A stretch of DNA of 64,000 nt from Gelatoporia subvermispora B (GCA_000320605.2 KB445825.1:1-64000), one strand, 5' to 3'; counted from the stretch's first letter, positions 24,007 through 35,251 are shown. The notes: generated by a model from the letters alone, not told the origin. Translations and numbers: made by a program.

Positions 24007-26208
24007 ATGCGCCCTCCAGCGAAACTGAAGACATCCCATCGACGACTCGTTGCAATCCTTCGCAAGGCGTTCAAGAAGGATGTCTCGAGGTAAGTTGCTG
24101 TTCTTTCCCGGGGTTTAGAGATTTGGGCACGGGGAAGGCATTGAGAAGGAGTCAAGGAGATGGACGAGGAGCGCGTTGAGCTTCACGACCGTGCAGTTAC
24201 AGAAAGGGGACCTTATCTAGGGCCTCCTGCTCGGCGAAGAGGCATGGTCAATCTGCCGTGTTGGCGACAACATATATCAATCCCAACTCCAACTCCCCAC
24301 CGGTTCAGCACACCATCCTCGTCTCGCTCCCATCTATGGCGCTCCTGGTCGTGTCTGCTGTGGACAGCTTTCTGGGACGCGTCCACACAGGTCCACACAC
24401 TGCCCACGGACGGAGCACCGGGGCAGCGGCCGTGCCTGGCTCGGCTCTTGTTGCGCCTGGGTCTCGAACCGGAAAAGCTTTTTCCGCGACGCTGCTCACG
24501 CGTGCGCTCGTGCGGGGGCGGGGAGCAGCGGCGGACCACTTCATTGAAAGCCTCGTTTGCCGGCAAGGCCTGGCCTGGCCTAGCGTCGCCTCGAAGCCTC
24601 AGGTAGTCGGTGGGCGGACGCGATGCTACATACCAAGCAATGTATTTGCGTTGCCCCACGCTCGAAGCGGGGTTCCTGCCGGTGACTTGGCAGAGCGTGG
24701 ATGCTCCCGGAGACTTGATCCGCTTTGCTGGAGGTTCTGAAAATCTGTCTGGAGGACACTGACTGTTCATCACGTCTAGATCATCACCATCCCGCGACAT
24801 CAGCGACGCCCCGGAGCTGCCATTCCTTCCCCCAGAGCTATGGGACCGTATCATCCAACAAGCCTGTCTCTCCTTGCACGACCCCCTTGACACCTCCCAG
24901 GAACTCTCGTTTCTCGACTCGACACGCGATCAGCCCGCCACGTATCGCGCTACGATGTCCATCAAGACATCGCTCTCGCTCGTGTCGAGCAAGTGGCGGG
25001 ACCTTACGCGCAAGTACCTGTACGAGTTTGTGTGGATCAGCCATGCGGCCCAGGCAAAGAGCCTCGCACACACTCTACTGCTTGAATACTGCAACGCTTC
25101 CATTCCGAGCGGGAAGTACATTCGGCGCTTGCACATTGAGACGCAGGCGCTGGAGCGATGTGTACCTGCTGACCTGCGCACAATCCTCGACTACTCGCCA
25201 AACCTATGCATCTACTCCGACCACCACTCCGTCCAACGAAGTCTTATCGAGCCGCTGAACGACCCAAAGTGCAGCCCCGAGGCGATTCTGTCGCTGGTGA
25301 CGCATCCGCGCATCCGCCGGCTGAGTTGGACGAGCTATGACGACGTGCCGTTCGACGTACGGATGTCGCCGTTCCTGAAGAACCCGGCGACGCGGCTCGA
25401 ATATCTCGAGTTGTCATCGTGCTCCCCCAACTTACGGGCGATCTATGCACAGTCGCTCGCGGACTCATCGAATCGTGCGATCGCGCAAATGGACGTCCAC
25501 CTTCCGTCGCTGCGGGCGTTGAAGGTATCGCTTGACAACGAGACATTTGCGGTTCTGGCGTCGTGGACGATGCCAGAGCTGACAAACTTGTCGGTCGTCT
25601 CTGCGGACTTCAGCTACACGGGCAGCGGCTTTTCCCGGTTCTTCCAAGCCCACGGTGCGAAGCTGCGGCAGCTTGAGCTGGGGCACTCGTCCTCGCTCGT
25701 CGAAGAACATTACCTCACGACACCCCACCATCTCCTGCTCATGCAACAGCATCAGCAGCGACATCCTGTCCCGCTCGCCGAATGGTGCCCTAACCTGCGG
25801 GAATTCATATGCTCGGCAGACGCTGGGTGGCATTGGCGGTCTCCTGATTGGATCGCACCCCACATCCTCCTTCCCGCCCATCCGACAGTAGAGCTGATCG
25901 GGATCCGGGATATCGACTTGCGCCTACGGGATGACACGGATCTGCCCAACGCGTACACGCCGTACTTCTCGCTGTACGAACAAATGTCGTCGCTACTGCG
26001 GCGGGACGCATTCCCAAGCCTGCGCTTTGTTCGCGATCTCAGCCCGGTAAGCCACCGGATGCGCTCGGTGCGGCCGGACTCGCGCATCACGCAGTTCTGG
26101 ACGCGCGTCGTGGAGCGGTGCCAAGAGCGTGGGCTCTGGTTTGAGGACTGCAACGGGATCAACCTCACGCTGCGCGGGCTGCAGCGCGCATGCCTTCCGC
26201 AAGCCTGA
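24007..26208 (+). CDS. F-box/LRR-like protein, 503 aa
   Basis: Probably a substrate-recognition subunit of an SCF ubiquitin ligase. Exon 1 (24007-24089) gives a basic N-terminus. Its gtaagt donor joins, in phase, to an acceptor at 24778-24779, opening the main exon 24780-26208; together 1512 nt. The main exon starts with an F-box-like helix, ELPFLPPELWDRIIQQACLS. There follow WRDLTRKYLYEFVWI and leucine-rich segments such as RRLSW, LEYLELSSCSPNL, LPSLRALKVSLDN and LTNLSVVSADFS. It ends in a charged helix near WTRVVERCQERGLWFED. There is no ATG before the F-box in the main exon, which supports the upstream start. The intron would be 690 bp, ten times the local norm, so an unrecognised middle exon is possible. 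The target substrate is unknown. Confidence 0.78.
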
Positions 26209-26794
26209 GCGGCATCAATATACCCTCGCACACGCAATCTCTTCTGTATATCTCCATCCCCCGGACTTATTCATTGTATATTGTACAACATTCCCGGCTA
26301 TGCCGGTCGCCATTCTCTTCCCACTTCCCATCACGTGTCGCATCTAGAAGCAAGAGCGTCTTGTATACCCATGGAATTACTCACACGTTTACCCCCGTCC
26401 GGACTCTACATTCGTGACATTGCCATGGTTTGTGCTCATAACCTCCATACATCTCTCCCTCTCACATATCACACACACATTCATACAATTCTCCCACATG
26501 CCGCGCATTGCTATCGCTTGCTATCCGTTCATACGTCCGCATCGCCGCCCACTGTACCATCCCCCTATGTGTTGATACTGGTGATATAAATGATTCCCGT
26601 GTATCAGCGAGCTGCCGCGTGATTGTCATATCACCGCAGCATGCTCAGGGGGCCAAGCAATTCAAAAGTTGCCTCAAGATCGCAAGATATCTTAGTCGTC
26701 CTTGCGGGTGAGCACTAGAGCGTGTGTGAATTGCTCATTTCGTATTCTCCAGGAGCTATGTTTACATTGTACATTGTGTGAACATTTGCAACCT
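26209..26794. other. Intergenic between convergent F-box and GST genes
   Basis: A pyrimidine-rich, AC-repeat-containing 3' flank with no open frame of interest. Both neighbouring genes end here. Confidence 0.5.
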
Positions 26795-27761
26795 CTACAA
26801 CAGCGTGTCACGCTGGCCCCAAACATCCTTGATAGCCGGGCGCGAGGTGAGCTTGCTGTGCCAGCTGTGGAAATTATCAGCTCTAAGCTCTGCTACAGCT
26901 ACTGGACAGTGCACGTACGCAGCCGTAGCAGGGAAGTCCTTCTCGAAGTTGAAATCCGGGTAGTCCGCGAGGATCAGGGCCGTAGCGAAGTTGTTCCAGC
27001 TGCGTGTGTGCAGTCTCAACAAAGGGGCCGCGGGTCAACATGATGAACAGAGACGCACGGGATGAAGGAAAGGTCTGCGACGGTGAGCTTGCCACCGACA
27101 AGCCATTCCTGCTTAGAGAGTACCGACTCAAGGACTCCGAGTACACGGAGGGTCTCCTTCTGGTAGCGCTCTACCACGCTCGGGAGCTGCTCAGGGTGGT
27201 ACTTCTTGAACCAAACAGCCTGGCCAAAGTACGGGCTATGACACGCAGGCTAGGTCAGGTCTGGTCTGCACATTGATTCTCGGAACCGGCGCACCCCTGT
27301 CCGGAAGCCTGGAAGAACAGCCACTGGAGCTGCGCGTACTTCTCGTCACCCTGCACAGAGAACTTGCCCTCAGGGTCGTACTTGTCCGCGAGGTAGACGA
27401 TGATGGCGCCGGACTCCCTAAAGAGCGTAGCAGCATAGCGATCGTCAGGGTCTACCTAATTGGACACCCAAGATGAGATGCGTACCAGATGGCGAGGTCG
27501 CCGTTCTTGTGGTCGATCAGGGTCGGGATGCGCCCGTTCGGGTTGTACTTTGTGTGCTCGGGCGCCTTCTGCTCGCCTTTGCCGAAGTCGAGGTACACGC
27601 TCTCGTAGGTGAGTCCGAGCTCAGCGAGCACGAACGCGACTTTCCTGCACGATAAGGAGAATGCGATTAGGATCCATCAATGGATCAGGGCTACGGACAT
27701 CGTACCAGCCATTGGGGCCTCCGACGTGGGTAAAGAGGGTGAACTGCTTTCCGTGCGACAT
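26795..27761 (-). CDS. Glutathione S-transferase, Ure2p-like (copy A)
   Basis: A cytosolic glutathione transferase of the fungal Ure2p-like class, which conjugates or reduces electrophiles such as wood-derived compounds and peroxides. Six exons: 27761-27706, 27644-27486, 27417-27295, 27235-27059, 26999-26919, 26864-26795; 666 nt, 221 aa, full length for the class. The thioredoxin-fold N-half shows FTLFTHVGGPNGWKVAFVL and then YNPNGRIPTLIDH, where the glutathione site lies, with WESGAIIVYLADKY carrying the conserved Glu-Ser. The helical C-half shows QWLFFQASGQGPYFGQAVWF, then SKQEWLVGGKLTVADLSFIP with the folding-motif Asp. It lies about 4.2 kb from copy B on the same strand, with the same intron positions,so the two come from a local duplication. 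Confidence 0.93.
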
Positions 27762-28773
27762 GTTGCGAGAAGGGGCGGGAGGGATACACTGGTAGTCGTG
27801 GAGAGGAGGCTCCTGGGACGATGTCAACCCACAATCCGAGTGGTCCTGTTATAGCACTTTCGACTGACCACCGTGTAATCCGTTTTCGCTCACTACGATC
27901 ATGATGAATAAGGGCTTTCCCACTGCTGACACAGCGAAGTCCTCGATCGTGCAACCGCGCTCGCCGCTTACGAATGGGGACGTCTCCAGAGCCTATATCG
28001 CCATGGGATTACGACGCATAGTCAGGCGCGATGGCTGTGATGAGTATGGGCAAGTATGGTCATCTGAGCACATATCGATGTCCTTCAGTGTCAGCTGTTA
28101 ATAGGTATTACCACCGGGTCTTGGTGAGAAGGGAGTGTTGTTCTCGAGAAGATTCCGGCAGCCAACAAGGGTGGTGTACTAGATGAATGGACGCGTTCTG
28201 TACAAGGATTACCGGAAACGGGGACATGGTATCCTCAGGCGCTGGACATGCAGTGAGAGAAAGCAGCTCGTCTAATGCAAGATATCGATAGATTGAGGGG
28301 AGCTGGCGTACATCTTTCTGCCTATAACGACCCTTCTTCCAATGACATTGTCCGCGACGGTGATGGCGTCTGGAAACATCAACGTGATATAGGATGGCGA
28401 TATCGCTGGACCTCTCTGCTACTAGGATTGTGGTTCCGGGATCATGCGAGTACGCCAGCTATGCTCATTGGTACCCGTGAACTCATGACCGTTCGGCGTG
28501 TGGGAATAGAAGAAGTGCCGGGAGCTCTTTTTTCAGCGAAGCCCAGAGCACAGCTTCAGTACAAGGCTCAGACGTCACGGAAACTGCCAGCTTCTATGCA
28601 CCTCCCCTCGGCCGTAGCGACATTCTAACAACAAGCATGAGAGTTCATCTCCTTCTCTTGATCCCCGCAACTTCGAGGAGCTCGTACTTTATATACATAA
28701 GAGAAGGTACCATATTTGCAGACATACGGAACTCGGAGACATTAGAGCGAGAATGAGAACATCAGACACGTCG
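27762..28773. other. Intergenic, nothing firm
   Basis: Includes the 5' flank of GST copy A. A plus frame at 28275-28628 (117 codons from ATG) has no recognisable motif. No other signal was seen. Confidence 0.4.
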
Positions 28774-28902
28774 ATGGCATCTTTATCTCTCCTATCTATG
28801 GGCCTCGTATCGTAGATAGAACCGCAACTGTACCTACGTAGTACGCGGTATATAAGAAAGCAGAACTTTAAAAAAAAAAAAAAAAGAAATGGCATCTTTA
28901 TC
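28774..28902 (+). mobile_element. Small poly(A)-tailed retro-insertion with 14-bp target duplication
   Basis: The 14-bp sequence ATGGCATCTTTATC occurs at 28774-28787 and again at 28889-28902. Between the copies lie 101 bp that end in 16 consecutive A residues (28870-28885) followed by GAA, directly against the second copy. A short insert with a 3' poly(A) tail flanked by a direct repeat of this size is the signature of LINE-machinery retroposition. The insert includes a 7-bp hairpin stem (CTATCTA with TAGATAG) and the palindrome CTACGTAG, so the source may have been a small structured RNA. I could not identify it as a known tRNA, 5S or snRNA fragment. Confidence 0.7.
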
Positions 28903-30293
28903 ATTAATCATGGCACAAGCCGCAAAGGTGACGTATGTGAAATTTGACTACCATCCCTATTCCTTGAGCCTCGGAATAAGGGTGTCAAAACGGAGGGTGC
29001 AAGCTGTGTCAAGTTGTCAACGCCTCGTCCTCCGCATCCTGTAGGAGACATCTGCATTTTGCCTTGTCTTCCTAGAGCGCAGATCGACGATGTTGCATGA
29101 ATTGATGGGCACGGGGATACCCTCCGGCACTGGGAGCTGATCCCTACGAAACATGCATATATTTGTCGAAGTTCTCGAGGGCTGGTGCGGACGTCCGTCC
29201 GAGACAATCAGCGGCGCAAGTCCGCCACACGTGCTGCAAGTCGAGATAACAGGTCTTCCCGATGAGGTCATCTGTCTGGCAGAAGCGCACGGAATTCTAT
29301 TCCTGCTGGGTTTTCAACTCCACATAACTCTACAATCAACCCAAACTCGCTTCAAGCTATATTTGGAGGATGAGAGCTACTCACTTGACAGCAATCAGAG
29401 CTGATGTCTCCGGGTGTGCTATTGCATTGCTTCGATGCCCGTCAAATCCGGAACTCAGTTTCATGATCAAAATCATTGGCCTCGGATAGTAGGCGCCTAA
29501 GCCTCGCCAGCGACGCACAAGCGTAACAAAATAGGAAGCTACTTAGTCAGCATACCATCATCCATTTTCGTGCAATTAGTGCGCAAATGAACCCCTCCGT
29601 CGCGTTCTCTGCTGAGTGCTGTAGCCTTCCTTTTGTCTCGTCGTCGTTTGTTTTTCCATAACATCGGGGCGGGTAGGATACTGGCATACGTCAATGAATG
29701 TAGGGGGTTACTTCCCCCGCCCCTATGAGTCAAGTAACTTGCAACTCGTGCACCGGTCCTCAGGCTACTCGTCGCGCGCTCAGCCAGTCACAAGCTCAAC
29801 TTTGCACCCCGACTATGCTGACCTAGGGTTTACAATGCAATTATACTGGTTGCTTGTATCTTGATTACACTCTTCCAATTGCTTACAAGCACGTATACTG
29901 TATGTCAGTTGTGTGCAATGCTCCCACCACATCCGTCCTACGCTCATCCTCCGCCGCACACTCCAAGACATTAGGCGACCGCATAGCTGATACAGATTGA
30001 TATTTTTGACTGCCCCTAATGCCAGCAAATACTTTATGTTTCCCGCTACAACCATTCAATTATCTCGCGCAGCACTCTCACATGTCTACTAGTTGGGCTT
30101 CGAATGCGGTTGACAGAGGCTGGCATGCTCAAGCTTCTTGTCAGCCTCTCCTATGGATGTGAAATGTCCGTGCACTTGCGTGTGTGAATCCTGCACAAAT
30201 TGACGAGCTACAACAAACGTTTCCGTCACATCCAGAATCCATCGCATCGCAAGCATATCGTCCAAAGTTACCGCTATTCAGACCAAAGTCAAC
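28903..30293. other. Intergenic, nothing recognised
   Basis: No coding segment could be recognised. Open frames on the minus strand (for example 29539-29733) are short and featureless. Confidence 0.45.
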
Positions 30294-31538
30294 ATGAGCC
30301 AGAGAAGAGGTCAATATGTCACCCAGAGGGTGATCTCCGGCATGTCACCTAATAGCACAAGCCGCTCTGCCGTGGCTCGTGCATTTTACTTCAAGGTCTC
30401 GCTTTTGCTCCCGATCCTCAAGCGCAAATCTCGCAACGATACCTCTGTCGTTGTCGAAGAAGAGGATACTACTGTTCTAGGCGAGGACAACACACAGCTA
30501 GAAGCCCAGCGCGCGCCTACCGTCTTTCCTGGCTCCTTTCGCTTCATGACGGCTGCCGGACAGGCTGACCAAGATGTCAAGGATCCTCAGGTGCCTTGCG
30601 TTCACGACATGTCCTCCCAGTCCTCGCTTTCAGAGCCAGCTACTGGGACAGTCTATATTCCAAATGAACGGATATCATCCGAAGTGGATACTTCAGTCGG
30701 ATCGTACACGCCATCTGGTCCTTCCGTCCTCTCCGAAGTAAACGATACTCCTCCAGTCGCTGTAGGACCCCAGGTTACCGACACTCCGGGCATGGGCTTC
30801 ACCTCCGGTTCGGAGCGCAAAATAACGCAATCCTGCGTCTTAGATTGGCTACATCTGTGCAATGGCGGGAAACATCTTGAAAAATCTGGGCTTTATGTGC
30901 CTCCACTCCCATGCTCGACTGCTATGAGCTGCGCACAACCTCCGACACCATCTTCGACCTCTGTCGTGCGTCCGTCGCCTCCCTTGGAAAATGACGATCG
31001 CGAAGAGCTTGCCTTCTTCGCCCAACTCAAAGGCCAATGGGAGCGAGTGCGTGCAGAGAACGGACGTAGACCTGCATTGCCGACTGAGTGGTTCATGCGG
31101 CCTCACGATCACAATCACGACTTTCCTTCGACTCAGCTCTCCCCCTATCTGAGTTATACATATGGGCGACCCCTCCACCCAATCGAAGAGGATCAAGAAG
31201 CTATCGCCAACGATGTTATTCGCCCTCAAACACACCCGCCTTCTGCTCAAGAAGTGCTCACGGCCCCGCTCGACATACAGAGCAAGCTCTGCTGCAGGTC
31301 GTCATCAGCGGATACTGTCAAATCCGAGATCGTGTTGGAGGAGATCCTCTCGCAGCACCTCCGCAGATTCGTGGTCGATAGTGTGCGTATCGTCCTTAAC
31401 AGGGCTCACAAGCTAGCGGGACCGCTCAAGTCTATCATGGTGCCTCGTCCTGACATTTGCGCCTTCCGATGTGCGTTCATAGTCCGAGGAGATGGTGCTT
31501 TGCACACGTCTGGCATTGAATGGCTGGGAGGGTTGTGA
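30294..31538 (+). CDS. Hypothetical 414-aa protein, single exon
   Basis: An uninterrupted ATG-to-TGA frame between the two GST genes, on the opposite strand to both. The N-terminal third carries a basic patch (LKRKSRND, about residue 42), followed by a long Ser/Thr/Pro-rich acidic stretch. The central part has a charged segment with aromatic residues (ELAFFAQLKGQWERVRAENG and then WFMRPHDHNHD), and a Leu/Val-rich tail near residues 345-380 could form a helix (SQHLRRFVVDSVRIVLN). No domain is recognised, and there are no signal peptide or membrane helices. Its start has a plausible A at position -3 (caacATGA). The intact length and the island of ordered sequence make a real gene more likely than not, but the function is unknown. 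Confidence 0.55.
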   Translation: MSQRRGQYVTQRVISGMSPNSTSRSAVARAFYFKVSLLLPILKRKSRNDTSVVVEEEDTTVLGEDNTQLEAQRAPTVFPGSFRFMTAAGQADQDVKDPQVPCVHDMSSQSSLSEPATGTVYIPNERISSEVDTSVGSYTPSGPSVLSEVNDTPPVAVGPQVTDTPGMGFTSGSERKITQSCVLDWLHLCNGGKHLEKSGLYVPPLPCSTAMSCAQPPTPSSTSVVRPSPPLENDDREELAFFAQLKGQWERVRAENGRRPALPTEWFMRPHDHNHDFPSTQLSPYLSYTYGRPLHPIEEDQEAIANDVIRPQTHPPSAQEVLTAPLDIQSKLCCRSSSADTVKSEIVLEEILSQHLRRFVVDSVRIVLNRAHKLAGPLKSIMVPRPDICAFRCAFIVRGDGALHTSGIEWLGGL

Positions 31539-31997
31539 GCGTACCGACGACGGTGGGGTGAAGGGAGGGCCTCGAATCAGCAAGGGAATGGTCACGGACC
31601 CAACGACTATAACTCAAGCCCACCTTGATGCACCCTTGAACCTGATGCTCATGAAGGAAGACGATGTTACTGGGCGCGTTGTGACTCTCAGCGCCTTCGT
31701 ACATCCCTCTGTGGTCATTCAGGCTGTATTCAGACATTCGAACTCCGGGTATCATCATCCACCTGAATCGTCGCTCGCCTGTTCACTGTCGTAAAGTACC
31801 ATTCCTCTGACGTACTTCATGACTTCATAACCAAGTAGATTAACAGGCGGGTCGACTTGGTGGTAGTAGAGAGTCCATAAGTTAAAAGTCCATTTACTAG
31901 CAATACTGTTCACTGCGCAAGATGTACATTGTACACCGGTAACCACACACATGACTCCCACCAATCGCAGGACCATAATGTATTCACTCCACTGCTG
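31539..31997. other. Intergenic between convergent genes
   Basis: The 3' flanks of the orphan gene and GST copy B. Nothing recognised. Confidence 0.45.
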
Positions 31998-32954
31998 CTA
32001 GTTCAACGCCTGCTCGACAGCCCATACCTCCTTGATGGCTGGACGTGACATGATCTTCTCGTGCCAGCTGGTCAAGGTCAATGGTTAAGTTCGAGGTGAA
32101 CTGACGTGACTAGACACCTACGCGAACACCGAAGGGAAGTCCTTCTCGAAATCAAATCCATTGTAGTCCTTAAGAATCTGAGGCGCGACACAAGTGTTCC
32201 ATCTACAATGTTGTTAGCCGCCAATGGCGATAAACCTCGCAGTGCCTCGGCTTACGGGACGAATGCAATGTCGGCAATCGTGATCTTGCCTCCGACGAGC
32301 CACTCCTGCTTGGATAGCACCGACTCCAGCACGCCAAGCACGCGGAGCGTCTCCTTCTGGTACCGCTCAACGGCGCTGGGGAATTGCTCGTGATGCCACT
32401 TCTGGAACCAGATCGCCTGACCGTAGTATGGGCTATGGACGTGGGCGAAGGAAGATGAGGCCAAGTTCGAAGTCCTCATAACAGTAACAAAACAACGCAC
32501 CCTTGGCCGGAGATCTGGAAGGACAGCCACTGGAGGCTGGATGATCTTCTCCTTCGGATCGCTGACCGAGATCTTGTGCTCGGGGTCGTACGTCTCCGCG
32601 AGGTATGTGAGGATTGCCGCAGATTCCCTGAGCCAGCAAGATTAACTGACTGTTGCCAAGAACGACAGTGACACCTTACCAGACGACGAAGTCATCATTG
32701 TGGTGATCTATCACGGCTGGGATGCGCCCATTCGGGTTATATTTGGTGAACTCGGGCTTCTTCTGCTCGCCCTTGCGGAAGTCAAGGTAGATAGGCTCAT
32801 ACGAGAGACCAAGCTCTGCGAGGGCAAATGCGACTTTCCTGAAGTGCATCGCTCTTGTTAGCAGTGTACGAGTAAAACGAAACACGAAAGTAACTCACCA
32901 GCCGTTGGGGCCGAGAGTGTGCATGTACAATGTGAATTGCTTTCCGTGAGACAT
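31998..32954 (-). pseudogene. Glutathione S-transferase, Ure2p-like (copy B), one-base frameshift
   Basis: A paralogue of the GST at 26795. Exons: 32954-32899 (56 nt), 32838-32680 (159), 32627-32501 (127), 32432-32256 (177), 32202-32122 (81), 32067-31998 (70). Copy A has 56, 159, 123, 177, 81 and 70, so intron positions are conserved. Exon 3 is one base too long to keep phase. The reading up to DPKEKIIQ and the reading from LQWLSFQISGQG are in different frames, so a single extra G (plus strand, near 32535-32536) breaks the gene in the linker between the two domains. Elsewhere the sequence is well kept: FTLYMHTLGPNGWKVAFAL, YNPNGRIPAVIDH, SKQEWLVGGKITIADIAFVP and WHEKIMSRPAIKEVW. This is either a very recent pseudogene or a sequencing error. 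A TATATAAAA-like box (minus strand) lies at about 33045-33052. Confidence 0.85.
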
Positions 32955-34094
32955 GATTGAGTTGTGAGAGTGCTGGTGATCGCGGGTTTGGTTCCAGGAG
33001 AGGAGTCGAAGAGATTGCTGACTTGCATCAAGCTACCTTATGATTTTATATACAAGACTGCAGGAGGGCTCGACTGTCCGTGATCTGTCAACCCGCAATC
33101 GAGGTGAATAAGACAACTCTCACCCCAGACGTACCCTTCACTCAAGCATAAGCAGCCCTGAGAGGTATGCTTACACAGATTGCACAGGCGCATGTACTAC
33201 TGCATCACCGCCTGATTCCGCGTATACTCAGTAGCGCATTTTGAGCTGCGGGCGTGAATCGTCTTCGTCAGGTCGCCAGGTACATCGGACAGGTAGCATC
33301 AGGCGCGGTATCGACAGAGCTGCGAAGGGTCTGATGTATCTCATTTGCTTACTCTGCTAATAACCAATGGATTACGAGAAGGTTGGATTTAGACAGATGG
33401 GGGCGTAAGTAAATTTGACAGTGCGATCGCGTTTCTAGGAATAAGCGCCGAAATTGCACAGCCGCACCGCTACAGACTTTGCGTCTTCTAAAAACCTCAG
33501 GACTTTTAAAACTAAATTGCTAACTACATCTAGACTTACAATCTGCTATTTTGTCGGGTGTATTCAACGATAGATGGAGTCCCGCAATCTAGAGCGAGAA
33601 TAGATATACGCTGGTCAAACGTAGTCCACAACGCATTTCCACGCAAAATGCACAGTACCGAAAGACTGTCGCATACGTTTAAAGGACTTAATCAATGAGT
33701 ATGGGTACGTGCAGCTGTAGACCGCAACAGAAGCTGAGGTATAAGTAGAATCAAAGCTGTCACAAAATGGTCCGACAGGGTAGAACTGAGCAGTCGAAGT
33801 ATGTGAAGTGACTTTATACCGTATCGAATATTGGATACGCATTCGCGTTATGCGCCTAATGTCACCGTAGGATAACTTGGTGGGATTTCACAAACGCGAG
33901 GGGGCGAAGTGTACTTGATAGTAAAATCATACACAGGGTAGAGGTATTTGATTCTTACGACGATGGATGTTAGATAACTTATGCAATCATTACAGGATAA
34001 GCGAATATCGGTAACAGGAAGAGAAATCACTTCCTGTAGTTTGACCCGCCTTGGTCTCCATCCATCACATATTCCACAGGAGACCCATATCCAG
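32955..34094. other. Intergenic, AT-richer, nothing recognised
   Basis: The promoter side of GST copy B and the 3' flank of the interrupted F-box gene. A TATA-like element sits on the minus strand at about 33045-33052. No other gene signal was seen. Confidence 0.45.
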
Positions 34095-34583
34095 TCATAT
34101 GACGGGAGAATTATTGTCGCGATGAAGCTGCATTGCCCGGCCGAGTACTTTCCATTCACATTGTGCTTCTCTCTTTCCACAACCCATGACAAAGTTCTTG
34201 ACGAAGAGCTTCGGGAATGCAGTACACAGCTGCGAGGCCGCGTGCTTGATTGACGCCTCGGAAGCATCAGCGGGGAGGAGTCGATGGATATGAAAATAAT
34301 GAAAATGGTATGAGGAATTATCGCGTATCTCAGCACGTGTGTGCGCTAATTTATCATGGGTGTCTAGCTGTAGAGCTGGAAACTCCAGCTTCTGCAGGTG
34401 TGGCAGCTGGACGACGAAGGAGATTAAAGATCGCAAAGTCATGACGGCAATGTTGCAATGTGCTTTGTCCACCTCGATGCGCAGTGACCGGAGATTCGGC
34501 CACGAATTCACCATGGTGTGTATATCGCTGTCTTGTAAGGCAGAGCTGGTATCTTCAACGATGTCTCCCAGTATGATGTCAAG

Positions 34584-34925
34584 TAGTGCTTTGCACGGGT
34601 AAGGGTAACCCGCGCGGGTTGGGTACCCTTACCCGTGAGGGTACGGGTACGGGTCGTTGTGCTAGTACCCGTGAACCCTGCGGGTACGGCCAAAGCGCCC
34701 AAAAAAGCGCTTTGGGAACGAATTCGAGCATGTGGGAGCCATACCAGGGCTCCCGCATACTCTCCGTACCATTTTTGACACCGTAGCAGTCTCCTAGAGG
34801 GCGCTTGGCCACCCCCGGACCAGCGCTTCGCGTACCCGTACCCGTGCTCACGGGTCTATACCCTCCGCGGGTACGGGTACGGGTCATAGCGCTGGCACCC
34901 GGGGGTAGACCCGTGCAAAGCACTA
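34584..34925. mobile_element. hAT MITE, 342 bp
   Basis: A non-autonomous element with terminal inverted repeats starting TAGTGCTTTGCACGGGT and ending in the reverse complement, flanked by the 8-bp target duplication ATGTCAAG (34576-34583 and 34926-34933). The ends match the full hAT at 36067-39601 except at one or two positions. Subterminal regions are packed with GGGTA/TACCC words. It lies inside the leucine-rich region of the interrupted F-box gene and carries no open frame of interest. Confidence 0.93.
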
Positions 34926-35006
34926 ATGTCAAGTCTCTCGAGTCGCCGCAGTGGATATAGTAGCGCGAGGAGATTGGGAAGGCTTTCGACATGTGCGTCA
35001 GACATG

Positions 35007-35251
35007 CATCTGGAAAACCCTTATTTTCTAGAAGCAACTAACGGCTACTAATCTTTGAAAAAGTACTAATCTAGTACTGGCTGACAACTAATCTATCACT
35101 AATCTACAACTAATCTAGCTAGATTAGTACTAGATTAGCACTAAATTAGTGCTAAAATAGCTAAATTAGTGGTAGATTAGTGATTAGCTAGTACTAGACT
35201 AGTACTTTTTCAACAATTAGTTGCCTCTAGAAAATAAGGTTTTTCCAGATG
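35007..35251. mobile_element. AT-rich foldback element, 245 bp
   Basis: Terminal inverted repeats of about 35 bp: 35007-35041 starts CATCTGGAAAACCC, and 35217-35251 is its near reverse complement. Most of the interior is also an imperfect inverted repeat made of ACTAATCTA-type words, centred near 35126 at AATCTAGCTAGATT, so the whole element can fold on itself. A 2-bp duplication (TG at 35005-35006 and 35252-35253) fits. Removing the element plus one TG restores the F-box reading frame across the site. It is not related in its ends to the hAT elements. The superfamily is uncertain. Confidence 0.8.

Noticed and set aside
24440..24490. tRNA T-loop-like GGTTCGAGACC on the minus strand
   Set aside because: The stems next to it do not pair and no D-arm, anticodon arm or acceptor stem could be built.
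24213..24893. Minus-strand open frame of 226 codons across the long F-box intron
   Set aside because: It runs into the F-box coding exon as antisense, has no motif, and the GC-rich DNA is open in several frames.
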